Part shown: positions 1 to 10,234 of the stretch, one piece after another
How positions within the stretch are numbered: position 1 is the first letter of the stretch
Layout of the letters: every line of letters starts with the position of its first letter
Assembly: GCF_000204055.1 (NCBI RefSeq)
Contig: NW_006768805.1
Coordinates: 15,307 to 79,306, forward strand
DNA: 64,000 nt
From: Melampsora larici-populina 98AG31
Lineage: Eukaryota > Basidiomycota > Pucciniomycetes > Pucciniales > Melampsoraceae
Direction: 5' to 3'
Translations under genes and position numbers: made by a program
Notes under the pieces: generated by a model
What the model saw: the letters and a program-made list of their open reading frames with translations, nothing else
Databases searched by the model: none
Told to the model about the DNA's origin: nothing

Positions 1-774
1 AACTTTATACTGAAATAATACGCTCAAAAGGCTTGCTATTTAAAAAGATTTCGGGGCTCTTTATCAAAAATCCAAAGTATTTTGACATCAGCTTCATTTC
101 AATGAATGAACAATTGAAGGTTCGAGAAAAAATATTCACCACATATATTACTCTGTAAACACCTGTCATGATATCATTTTCCACAGCGCTTGTAAAGCTG
201 TCCTTTTTCAAATTCACAGCGGTGATATTCCATCTCTTTTTCTCAGTAACCTTAGATCAAAACATTACATTAATAAGTAAAGTATAGTAACATGATGGGC
301 TCCGATGATGATTATGGAATATGTATCACTTACCTGATTGTCACCCAAAGCATCCAGCGGATTTAACACAATAAGCGTGGCCTTTGACTCTATTGCAAAC
401 AAATCCAGAAACATCTCTGCAACTCGAGTCTTTCCATAGCCAGTGCCCGCCAGTATAAATGTATCACGCCCCGCGACCAAAGCCACAACTGCTTCTACTT
501 GTAGCTCTTTAGCTTTGCATTTATATCTTTTCAAATGATTGTCCTCAATTAGCTTCCTCAATTCTTCCTCGGTCAAGGCCAGGACCCAGTCTGGAAGAAC
601 AACCTTTGCATGAGTTTGCTTAGGAACTGCATCCGAAGGCAAATAAGCGAGGACTTCAGTAGGTCGTCGATTATTTTGTACATGTTTCGCGGGTGTCAGA
701 TTGTTTCTAGCTGAGCTACGAAGAGTATCTCTTCTTCCTTCAGGCTCGAAAGCAGGCGAATCGATGGTGACCAT
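1..774 (-). CDS. RecQ-like DEAD-box helicase, N-terminal part, cut by the window edge
   Basis: This gene runs leftward off the window. Exon 1 carries a Q-like stretch and a Walker A motif (AGTGYGKTR, about residues 109-117 if the ATG at 774-772 starts the protein), followed by VLNPLDALGDNQ, which is typical of RecQ/superfamily 2 helicase domain 1. A donor GTAAGT at 333-328 and an acceptor CTAAG ending at 251 define an 83-bp intron. The frame then continues with the expected helicase residues, ending near SPEIFLN. A second small intron probably lies between about 149 and 45, because the conserved alignment is broken there. The reading frame is open upstream to 903 but lacks an earlier ATG, so the start is tentative. 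Rust genomes hold many copies of such helicase genes. Whether this is a host gene or part of a mobile unit cannot be judged here. Confidence 0.82.
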
Positions 775-1305
775 TGAAAAGCAACGTCGACACGCCGTGA
801 GTTGATCGGTTGGGTAACTTGAGAACCGGGCTGAAAGCTTGATTTTTCGTATGCTTTTCAAAAGCTTGAGCCAGAACCAATCCCTCCCTTGAAACTTTTG
901 CACCGTGTCTCACAGACAAACGAGTCTGTCTCTCTCTCTCGTAATCAAAACGACGCTCTCTCTCCCTCCCTCTTACTCCTTGATCGCCTCTCTCTTTTGA
1001 CATGGTTCTCTCTCTTTTGCCATCGTCCAAAACCTTTTGGGCATCTTTCGGATTCAACCGCCTCCGCAGTGGTACAATCGACTTCAAAAATTGTTACAGA
1101 TTTCAATCTGATGATTGAAGGAAAAGAATCATATTAACCAATGTGATCATGTTGATGAGACTATGTACAGGATGTGCGAGAATTTTTTGGTCTGTTCAGA
1201 TTTTTCAACAAAGCAATGATGAAGGTAATAATGTAGGTCCAGTTTCAAATGTTTGAAAATCTGGATTTTGGGAATCTACTCAGGCTGAAACAACTCGATA
1301 AGTCG
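775..1305. other. No gene recognised; CT-rich tract
   Basis: The stretch upstream of the helicase contains a pyrimidine-rich CTCTCT tract (about 926-1020). It could be a promoter-proximal CT tract of the leftward gene. Nothing else is supported. Confidence 0.3.
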
Positions 1306-1357
1306 TAAGTCCCTCCTCCGCAGGCTCCGGAGGACGCCTGCGAGGAGGAGGGACTTA
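1306..1357. repeat. 52-bp foldback (palindromic) mini-element
   Basis: The arms at 1306-1325 and 1336-1357 are inverted copies differing by a 2-base indel (TAAGTCCCTCCTC at both outer ends). TA is present at both ends, as in the other foldback elements of this window. Confidence 0.7.
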
Positions 1358-1364
1358 GTTAAGT

Positions 1365-1480
1365 TAGGCCGCACACCGCCTTTGGCGAATTATAGACCGC
1401 CTACTTATGAATCGCCTCAAGGCCGCCATGTTTCACCTGCAGGCCGCCACAAACGACCTTCAGGCCGTCCATCCATGTAA
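1365..1480. repeat. GC-rich GGCCGCC/GACCGCC repeat patch
   Basis: Clustered short motifs (AGGCCGCC, GACCGCC, CAGGCCG) stand out from the AT-rich surroundings. A related patch lies at 3385-3530. The role is unknown. About 1.9 kb to its right (1480-3385) holds no convincing gene; one short minus-strand open stretch (2845-3057) lacks an ATG and was not recognised. Confidence 0.5.
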
Positions 1481-3384
1481 ACCACCAATGCTCAGCAAAT
1501 GCTGTTTTCACATCAGTGGCAGTCACCACATGGTAGTCAACCTTGCCTGACAATTGACTACATTGTCTTATGTCCATGATTCAAGACCCCCGCTTTCACT
1601 TCCAAGACACCCCCTGCCTGACAAAGTAGAAGGCAATAAGTGTGATGGATGCAAAGTGACAGAATCACAAAACCATCCTAATAATAATATTGTATGTTGA
1701 AAGTTCAACATGCAAAGGCAATCATTCAAAAAATTATCAAAAAAAAAGAGAAAAAAAACAAGTCGATAAAAGTTCAGCAAGCCAGATGGATCATTTTGCA
1801 ATGGATTAGTGAAATTATCAAAACAAGATTGATTATATTTGTTTTCTTGGATTTGTTGTTTGAAACATTCAATTTCAAAGTGATCACAATTGCAGATATC
1901 ACCCTATTCAGAAAGAGCAATTATCAGAAATCAGCATCCAAAGGTAAGAATTACACAATTTAAGCTCATGTTCCATGAGTTGCATCTACTCAAATCGGCC
2001 ATCTGGATTCAGGGTTGTTGTCGAGAGGTATTGATGAAATCTGGATATCACTTCAAGACGACTTTGAAGACGGGGAATGGCGGAACTGGGGTGATGGGAA
2101 GAGGGCGAAGCCAGCTCGTCAGGCCGCATCATCAGCGCTGCTGTGCGCTGCGGCAAAGTCTGGCTCGCAAGGCGAAGGCCGCGTCACCCTCAGAAACCAA
2201 TTAAAAGGCTAATGGATACATGTATCTTTATATCGGGTGCTTGGGGTAATTTGGTTGGGGTGCTTGGGATTTGAATGCTTGAAGGTCAAAGTCTGGCGCT
2301 CAAATCCAAGTCATCATCAGTCCTCATCGGTCACCTCCCTTCCCTCGATCACTTCCAATTTTGTCCTATCCCTTGGTAACTCTTGTTACAGCTCCTTACC
2401 TTGCTTTTTGTCAAGCAACATCCTAAGGCTTTTTGACACCAGGAACTCAACATCTGGTCAGTGAAAAGTTGTACACATCTACATCTGGGATTTTGATTCG
2501 AATCCCTTTGCTTCATTTTGAATATTTCCTTATTATCAGTTTCAAATTGTTTGCAACATCACTGATCACCCCCCAAATATACAATCTCAACACCTTGTCA
2601 CACCTTACTGCCACTGATCCTGAATTGACTTTTTTTATGTGGGAACTAGATTGAGCACAATTAGGTGTTCATAGAACGACTCAACCAATCAGATCACTTA
2701 CAATTGTCACATGTTTTATCTCATCAATCTTCGAGCAATCACCAACGGATTTGAACTCTAACCTTTAATTGACTCATCATTTCCTTTCTACTGCTTCTCA
2801 TTACAGTCTCCATCGATTCCATTCACTTGCTACTGGCCGCTTTATTAGTACACCTCCTGTCGGTGCAGAGCATGGTGGTAGGGTGTGTCAGTGTATGATA
2901 AGCTTTTAGCTACAGTTGTAAGCCGTATTGTTTTTAATTCAGCTAACCGAGCTCGAATGAGAATGATCCATCTCTTTTGGTTGTACCTTGCAGGCTTCAG
3001 CTCGCAGCCATGATACACTTTGGAGTCTTGGTCTTGACCCTCTAACATCGAATTCACATCCTTGCAAATTGTTTCGAGAACTTAATGTGGACTGTTACCT
3101 GAATCATGTTTTGCTTTCCTATTGATAACATCATCACGTTCAAAGATGCCTATTTTGATCATTTAACTACCAAAATCTCTTATTGTTGTGGTTATCTCTT
3201 ATACTTTCTAATTTGATATTACAATGTTTTTATTTGTTTGGTTACTGTGCAATGAAATACAACTCACTGCTGCATTAAAAGCCCCTTCCTCATCACATAA
3301 ACAAGCGTATCGCTCCTGCTCCAAACCCTAAAAAATGAACACAATTTTCGGGTTTCCGCTCATTTTATGCCCAATATATACCTC

Positions 3385-3530
3385 CCGAGGGCCGCCTGCA
3401 GGCCGTTTGCGAGCCGTCTGTAGACCGATCTCCAAAGGCGGCCTTCAATCGGTCCGCGTGGGGCCTACCTGCAGACCGCCCAGCTCCCCGCCAGAGTAGG
3501 CGGCCCACAGGCCGTCCATGCCTACCCGTG
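3385..3530. repeat. GC-rich GGCCG repeat patch, second copy
   Basis: It contains repeated GGCCGCC, GACCG and GCAGGCCG motifs like the patch at 1365-1480. It directly abuts the left end of the duplicated 311-bp segment at 3540. Confidence 0.5.
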
Positions 3531-3539
3531 GTGTAAGGG

Positions 3540-3850
3540 AGTAATCACAAAATTTAGGTTTTGAAAGCTGAACAAGACCCAGTCTCGGTCAGGTAAAATT
3601 AATATCAGATGATGATTGATGATAATGGGGACTTTGGGCTTCAAAGAGAGCGCTTGTATCTGGCAAAAGCAAGCCTCTCAGAGACGGTGAATCGTGATAC
3701 TCACCTCTGACAAGCCTTCGGATTTACTTTGGTCACACTGCAGGCATACCCACTCTTGATGACTGGTGCCATGGTCACGTTTGCACGTTTTCACAATCAT
3801 GAGAGCATCGGGGGTTGGTACACATGGATCCAAGAGATCATGCTTGCTCG
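3540..3850. repeat. 311-bp duplicated segment, copy 1 (empty site)
   Basis: The same sequence occurs at 47709-48110. By eye the copies differ at five positions, all transitions, apart from one 91-bp net insertion in copy 2. Copy 1 has the unoccupied TA target at 3819-3820. On the minus strand it covers most of an exon (3897-3705) coding for a Cys-rich segment. Confidence 0.93.
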
Positions 3851-3897
3851 GCTCGGATACTTCCTTGAACAGTTTACGACCCGGCGAGCCTTCTTGT
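3705..3897 (-). pseudogene. Exon of an unrecognised gene with a C..H..C..C motif
   Basis: The minus strand is open from an AG at 3898-3899 to a donor GTGAGT at 3704-3699. The peptide has CKRDHG, then HQEWVCLQC, a possible metal-binding spacing (C-x3-HG ... W-x-C-x2-C). The upstream frame closes at once, so neighbouring exons are needed and none was found with confidence. A minus-strand open frame at 4818-5108 upstream could belong to the same locus but was not recognised. In the second copy (47.9 kb) the exon is broken by a 93-bp foldback element. It may be a fragment of a multi-copy rust gene; no function is claimed. Confidence 0.4.
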
Positions 3898-4240
3898 CTT
3901 CATGATGTAAGTGCTGATGACGAGGAACTCTTTAACATGGGGAGTTCTTTACGTAGACACTCGACTGAGGAGCATGTTCCATTTCCGTAGGCACATAGGC
4001 TATCAGTCGGTGCGGTTGTCGTGAAGCAATTTTCCTGGCAACATTACTTTGAATCGTTGTGATCAGCAACATGAGTCATCACCTCGTAAGAAGGCCCATT
4101 GTACTCGCCCGATTCTCACGTTTTGTTGACTCTTGTCGTCTTGAACACGGTGTAAATATCACACTGGGCATCAATCAATCTCTCATTAATTTGTGGATGA
4201 TTGTAGTCAGTACCCATCGTGTCATAGCCTATGCGAGATC

Positions 4241-4315
4241 AAACTTAACCCGTCCCTCTCCTTCGCAAAAGACTTGGGCTCGAGAGTTTGCGAGAGAGAG
4301 GGACGGGTTAAGTTT
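4241..4315. repeat. 75-bp foldback mini-element
   Basis: The arms at 4241-4269 and 4287-4315 are inverted copies with two mismatches in 29 bases. Inside them lie TAACCCGTCCCTCTC and its complement, giving TA at both ends. The loop is 17 bases. Confidence 0.75.
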
Positions 4316-4817
4316 GTCATTTCCTATAATTGATGACTGGATTCCTCGCACCTTCCTTCCAGCAAGCTCGATCGTAGGCGAGAGGATCGATCGCTTCGCA
4401 TGAATACCTTCTACTTCTACGCCAGTGGAAAAAAGCACGCCAAGAAACTCTGTTTGATGCTAAACTTACTAGCAACTCATCGCACCGAAGATATTTGAAT
4501 CAAGAAGGTATCTATTCTTGGTGTAGGCCGTCAAGATCTTGACTCTAAAGATTATGCTGGATTTGAATTATCTCTGGATAGCATATTGGCTATTCTCTCT
4601 GATTCTCACTAAGCAATGTGTTAGATGTCACCTTGCTTCAAAAGAACAAAATACTTCATGCTCTGCTCATGCTCAATATCTTGTGTCTTGGCATTCTTGG
4701 ATCTTCATTTGAGCACAAGCAATCGTGATATGTGACTGGTCTCGGAAATATGGATGATCCAGACCCTACCTCGATCAGCAGCCAGGTTATTTCCGTGGTG
4801 CACTGTGTTCAAGGGCG

Positions 4818-5108
4818 CTAGAACGACACATCGAAGGCCATCATCCTTCGCGCTTCCTGTGAAATGGGCGCGTAAAGTCTGAAAGCGACATAATCGCTAT
4901 AGCTTTTGTCTGGAGATACCTCTGGATAGCTGTTGAGCGTATCCTTCCAGCTCAACATCATGATGCGACGGATTCTGATCTCCTTACTGCTTAACCTCTT
5001 TATGTATCTCTCCGGCATACATAAACGTCTCAGCGCTGGCTCTCCAAAACTTGACCATCGAACGATTAATTCATCTTGCCCATCTGCCGTTCTTGCACCC
5101 CTGGTCAA
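4818..5108 (-). other. Unrecognised open frame without an ATG
   Basis: The minus strand is open for 96 codons with a plausible protein composition (charged, containing RRIMMLSWKDTLNSYPEV). It lies upstream of the Cys-rich exon at 3705-3897. No family was recognised, no start codon is present, and flanking splice sites are uncertain. It may be an exon of a decayed gene. Confidence 0.25.
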
Positions 5109-5529
5109 CTACATGGTTTCGTTCCACATGTTTCCTACATGGACCACCTAGACCCTCGCGATGATTCATACCGCTCAAGAAGACTTTTTTCTCTCGTTCA
5201 ATTGACACTGTATTGTACTTGAACATTGCCATGACGCCGCGCCACGGTCTGCCGCAAACGATTTTCCGTACACCTTCGAAAACTTTTGCACACAGCTCCG
5301 CTTGAGGAGTTCAACCGAACCACTTCAGACTTGGCGGCACATCGCCCATCAAAACCCTCGTGCGCCACCGGAGATTTTGAACCCTGAAATTATTTCCACG
5401 CCGAAAATCTTTTCGAGAAATCTACCCTCCCGCTAGCGGAAAGCTATCAGATATTAAAAGAACCTCCGCTCACCACAATCTTGGCCTTGCTCCCTCATAA
5501 CTTCTCCATTCTTTCTCTATACAAATCCA

Positions 5530-5539
5530 TATATAAAGG
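5530..5539 (+). promoter_or_regulatory. TATA box of the secreted RlpA-like gene
   Basis: TATATAAAGG lies 122 bases before the ATG at 5662 and is followed by a pyrimidine-rich leader. It suits a strongly transcribed gene, but the transcription start is inferred. Confidence 0.5.
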
Positions 5540-5661
5540 ACCTGCTTCACTATATAACTCGCCCTGTCTCTCCCTTTTGACATTCTTCGTCCCAACTCCA
5601 AAACTCTCACAAAGCCACTTTTTAATCCATCATCTCCTGACCTTTTATAAAGGAATCAAAA

Positions 5662-6905
5662 ATGCTATTCGGGTACACCATCATTCTAGCAGCTCTTGTG
5701 GCTGCCCAAACCGCTATAGCCACCAATCACACAGCCTGTTTCAATTATTTCTTGCAAAAAGACGGATGCGTCTTCGCATCTGCCGACGATGAGACTCGCT
5801 GCAACGCCACAACTGGGAAACCAGAGATCCATAGTCCAATGAATCCTGTTGGAAGGGTATGATGGGTTCACTGGCTCTCTTTCCGTGGATATCACTTGAC
5901 TCTAACACTCTTGCTCGCTTCTGTTCTCTAGTTTCAACAAAAAGGATGTCAAAAGCATCTTAAAATACCCGCGCCCAGACCAGCATCCTTAGGACGACGA
6001 TACACCTCTGAGAACACCAACACGGTTAGTAATTTATTGACCTTTACACACAATGAAAAATCTGACATGAGTTCCTGTTCTAGTCTTTCGCGATTGACGA
6101 TGGCCCAGGTGTGAGTAGCACAAAAAGCTTCGGATCAGCGAAAGCGTGTTCTAATGTCCAAAAATTTCTCCTTGATCAGGCATGCGGCAATTACAGTACT
6201 AATATGCCAGGAGCCTGTCTCTGGGTGCGTTTCTAACCATCTTGATCCTCAATTCCAATTGTTGCAAGACCAGATGATATTGCAGCGATGTTGATATCAA
6301 TATTTCTGCTTTACAGGCCGGCACTGAACAAGACAAAGGTGATAACCCTTTGACCGCAGGATGGGTGAACGGGTCAGCGAATTTCCGTCCCGCTAAGATT
6401 TGAGTCATCCATCACTCATGAATGTTCAATTTCCTCAGAGCAAAGACATCGAACTGCGGGAAACAACTTTACATTCAGCGTAAAGGTCGGCCCGACAAGC
6501 CTTTCTTTGTCCCTGTCGTTGATGGTTTGTTCTATGCTTCTTTTCTTTTCCAAAAAAGGTGTTCTGTTACTGATTCGTGTTCAAATAGCCTGCAATTTCT
6601 ACACCTTGAATGTTACCATTGGATGTTTCCAAATCGCCGTCACTAACAAGGTAGCTGCTTTCTTCATAGAACGAATACTGTGTGTAAGCTGACTCTCATT
6701 GATCAATAGACTTTCTACGATCTCGAACCCACTGAGCAAGAGCTTCAGCAAGGATATCTTGGAGATCTTGTTTGGGATTTGTAAGTGACCATGACTTTTC
6801 AGGCATATGATTCTACGTATCACATTCTCTGACTTTATTTGCTTCCTCTTTGAACCTCACAGCAACAACTTGTACGGAAACAAATCCACAAATGGTCCTG
6901 TATAA
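5662..6905 (+). CDS. Secreted double-psi beta-barrel (RlpA/GAS1-like) protein, nine exons
   Basis: The exons 5662-5856, 5932-6024, 6084-6110, 6180-6224, 6317-6372, 6439-6524, 6589-6650, 6710-6780 and 6863-6905 join in frame to 225 residues with consistent GT..AG phases. Residues 1-20 form a signal peptide (hydrophobic core IILAALVAA). A Cys-containing spacer (KDGCVFASADD) follows. From about residue 145 the pattern CGKQLYIQRKGR, PVVDAC, GCFQIAVT, FYDLEPTE, LGDLVWDF matches double-psi beta-barrel proteins of the RlpA/GAS1 type, secreted by many plant-associated fungi. Action in the apoplast or cell wall is inferred. Several NxT/S sites are present. It is a candidate infection-stage secreted protein. 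The exact acceptor choice at exon 4 is the least certain join. Confidence 0.85.
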
Positions 6906-7748
6906 AACAGTGTCGATGACTGTCTCTGCTCCTTATGTTGAGCCAATTCAGAACCGCTTTCTCTATTTCATTTCATAAATTTACATATAGTTCATGTAGA
7001 TACAAACTGGACGAGACAACAAGACTCTACTACCTTTTCAGAAAACATTATTGTTTTCGCTCTTGTACGGACTCCTAAATCAAAACCAATGCTGATACCA
7101 GATCACAGACCTTGTGAATCTTGATAGACTCAAAGAGACATTCAAGCCCCATACTTTCTGCCCTCTCTCTGTCACTCAACAATTGATAGAATTTGACGCA
7201 GATGTTTGTGAGAAATCCTTTGCAATGGCATGTAGGTAATATCAATGAACACAAAATCTTTGATATGCTCTGGGTCCCTAAGCTAGTCACTCCAAGCTAA
7301 TCTTCCAGAGTATCATTGAAAATCCCAATATTCTGGCTCATGTGTAGCCACCATCATTTGCAAATCAAAACCAAGCGCAAGTGAAATTATGCCAAATTTC
7401 GTGTATCATTTGGGTGAACCGCATTGGCTACACCATCAATACTATCACTAAGCTGACCAGCGTGAACCAGTTTTCAAAAAATGTAGTTGAACACCTTGGG
7501 TCATGAGGCTTTGGACCTTGGAACTTGCTTGGAGCAAATCATGCTACTTTGAAGATTTGTGACCTTTTCTCTTGAAGCATTTATGTATCAGAAGGCCTTG
7601 TTTATCAAAATCATGTGCCATAATACACAGTTTGGACATGTGATGCCCATCAGATGAAAAAAACCTGTTGCTTGAATGTCTGGAACATGTAGGCAGTTGA
7701 TGAAAACAGGACTGATGGCAAAAATGAGGCAATTCTGATTTTTTTCTT
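6906..7748. other. No gene recognised
   Basis: The 3' flank of the secreted-protein gene is AT-rich, with no open frame that resembles a protein and no clear repeat. Confidence 0.3.
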
Positions 7749-8170
7749 TACACGCATGTGTGTAACGCTGGTGCACCCATGACTGTAACGCAGGCACACG
7801 CATGCGTGTCACACAGGCCTACACATGCGTGTAACACAGGCACACACATGCATGTAACGCAGGCACACATATATGTCACACGCAGGCACACACATGAGTC
7901 ACACGCAGGGACACCCATGCGTGTAACGTAGGCACACGCAGGCGCATGAATGCATATCACGCATGCGTCTGCCTGCGTGTAACACGAGCGTCAGAGGGAG
8001 GTGTACCCATGCAATTACCTGCATATGATGCATGCGTACACCCGTATCACCCGCATGTGTATACCTGCGGGTGACGCAGGTGTACTCATGCAACACACGC
8101 AGGTATCCGCATGTGTACACCTCCCTTTGATGCATGTGTACACCTGCCTCACACGCAGGTGTACTCATGG
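7749..8170. repeat. Degenerate minisatellite of CATGCGTGTAACGCAGGCACA-like units
   Basis: Units of roughly 20 bases alternate ACACGCATGCGTGT with AACGCAGGC and AGGTGTAC variants. Purine/pyrimidine alternation is strong. The array gives spurious open frames on both strands rich in Cys, His and Thr. Its right end is interrupted by the element at 8171. Confidence 0.75.
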
Positions 8171-8617
8171 AGGACCCTGGAATGCGCCTATGGATGTATC
8201 TGATGAAAATCAGGACCTTTTGTTGGTGATGTTTTTGGACACTAAACTTCACTTCACTGACACCTACAGGAGTTTAAACGATGCGCCAGAAGCAGGCCTT
8301 TCAGCTACACTAACTTTCAACCCCGTAGCTCCAATACTTCCTGAGATATCTCAATGTAACAGCCAAAAAAGGCCCATATTTGGAAGGTCCTAATCGGACC
8401 TTGGAGGCCGATTTTTTTTTGCGCCTTTGCAATTTCCGTCGAACTGAGCAACGCTACAGGTCTACGACCAGGCTCATTGGATAGCCCTGTCCCATGCGCA
8501 TCTTTTTAGGTGTCTGGGACCGCGAGGCAGGTAGTGGTGTGTAGAGTAGCACCCAAAAACCAAAAATCGGGTTTCGTCAGATACATCCATAGGCGCATTC
8601 CAGGGTCCTACTCATGG
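8163..8617. mobile_element. MITE of 439 bp with 33-bp terminal inverted repeats and 8-bp target duplication
   Basis: The element proper is 8171-8609. Both ends start AGGACCCTGGAATGCGCCTA and match perfectly for 33 bases. It is flanked by ACTCATGG at 8163-8170 and 8610-8617, a perfect 8-bp direct repeat. That length suggests mobilisation by a hAT-type transposase, although the terminus is not a classic hAT CAGNG end. It has no coding capacity and sits in the minisatellite. Confidence 0.9.
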
Positions 8618-8625
8618 TAAAATTG

Positions 8626-8935
8626 ATTCGATTGATTCAATAGATCTAATTGAATCAATTGAATCAATTGAATCAATGGAATCAATGGAATCAATGGAAT
8701 CAATGGAATCAATGGAATCAATTGATTTGATTGAATCAATTGATTTCAATTGATTTCAATGGATCCGATCAATTCAATTGATTTGATTGATTCAATTAGA
8801 TCTATTGAATCAATCGAATCAATTGAATTGAATCAATCAAATCTATTGATTCAATTCATTTAATTCCGATTCAATAGAAATGAATTCCAATCATTAATTT
8901 GAATTGAAGGATTCATAATTGATTCCTTTCCATTT
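8626..8935. repeat. Low-complexity array of GAATCAATT/GATTCAATT units
   Basis: Nine-base units (TTGAATCAA, GGAATCAAT and complements) repeat with mixed orientation for about 300 bases. The array is AT-rich and partly palindromic. Confidence 0.8.
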
Positions 8936-9080
8936 CAATGCTTGGGGGTCAAATCATTTCCCCTTCCCTCCCATTTCTCCCACTGATCAATTTCGTGATT
9001 TCTCGCCTCATCCATCCATCAGTCAACTTATCCTCCTTTTCGATTCAGCCCGTCAATTTTGCACCCTCTTTGTTTGCACT

Positions 9081-9173
9081 TACTGTCGTTCTTGAAAAGC
9101 TTGTCCGAGTTTTCCCGCAAAACTCAAGCAATTTGGCGGGAAAACTTGGACAAGCTTTTCAAGAACGACAGTA
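9081..9173. mobile_element. 93-bp foldback element, TACTGTCG ends
   Basis: The two arms (about 38 bases each, one mismatch) begin TACTGTCGTTCTTGAAAAGC. TA stands at both ends and the loop is short. It has the same length and related ends and centre to the 93-bp element inserted at 47988-48080. Confidence 0.88.
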
Positions 9174-9354
9174 CTTCCACCTTTCTAACGTCTCTACTTC
9201 CGGGCAAGTCCCTAGCAACTACTATCTTGATCAACTCACAGATTCCCAAGTCTTATTTCCTCATCCATTACACATTCCACCTGTGCCTTACAGATACTTC
9301 GACAAAACACCGTGTAATCTGTGAAAATATAGACGGTGTTGTACTGAAAAAGAG

Positions 9355-9790
9355 TAGACAGACCTCCCAGACGTCTGGGATCCGGCATCTATAGCGCACA
9401 AAACTCAAGTCAGACACGTCTGACTCCCTCAAAAATCCGTCAAAGGCATTTACCAAGTTACACACCAACCAGACTGGTCTGTACACCTACAGACCAGTCT
9501 CACCACACCTGCTCTCGCAGAGAGCTCACCACCAGACCAGTCTGTCACCAACCAGACCGGTCTCACCGCACTCGTTCTTGCACAGAGCCCACCACCAGAC
9601 TGGTCTGTACCCACCCAGACCAGTCTCACCACACTCGCTCTCGCAGGGAGCTCACCACCAGACCGGTCTGTACACACTCAGACCGGTCTCCTTGCATCAC
9701 CACACCTGTCTGTACTAGATCAGACAGGTCTGCACATCAGTCTCCCTCCACCAGACCTGTCTGTAGCTGCTCAGAAGGGTCTCGCTGCAA
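9355..9790. repeat. Array of palindromic CAGACCGGTCTG-type 12-mers
   Basis: At least fifteen variants of CAGACCRGTCTG occur, spaced by about 20-40 bases. Longer units (GTACACAC..CAGACC, GCTCACCACCAGACC) also recur. Each 12-mer is its own inverted repeat. Purpose unknown; it could bind a dimeric protein or be a satellite. Confidence 0.8.
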
Positions 9791-10234
9791 CTCATCACCA
9801 GCAGCCAGTCTTGCTTCACGCTCCAGTTCTTGTCAGCCGCCTTGCCAGGTAGCAAAACCATCTGGCCATTTATGTAAGTCTTTGCTTCCTCTATCATCTT
9901 TCTAATCTACCTGTGCTGCTTACATATTCAATCAATACCAAACAATTAACTTTGAGGCAAGCTACACTCAACCATTGAATACAATTACTGACTTGACCAA
10001 GACATTATTCATCCTTTACCGAATTCATATCTCATGCTGAATCGTTCTATTCACTTATTCAGATCACTTTTTTTATTTTAGGCTTCATCCTCTCCTCAAA
10101 GTTGGGTTCAATCTGCTCTCCAATTTAGGTCACGAGGTCATCTCACCTTCTCCAATTTAACACACGACTTTCAACAATTGGATATCAAACTATCAAGGAA
10201 CAATTCAAATAGCCTTTGAAAACAATAAATTTCA
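9791..10234. other. No gene recognised; 3' flank of the KDZ gene
   Basis: This AT-rich stretch should contain the downstream end of the KDZ transposon. No terminal inverted repeat could be matched by eye with the sequence beyond 13826. Confidence 0.3.

Noticed and set aside
1694..2212. Overlapping plus-strand frames near 2 kb
   Set aside because: Low-complexity Lys/Ile composition or GC-rich patch translation; several lack an ATG.
7748..8393. Open frames of 70-130 codons on both strands across the GT-rich minisatellite
   Set aside because: The residues simply translate the repeat unit, and the frames lack start context and cross the boundary of an inserted MITE.
9059..9394. Frame spanning the 93-bp foldback element
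   Set aside because: It reads through both arms of a palindromic mobile element, so it is not a gene.
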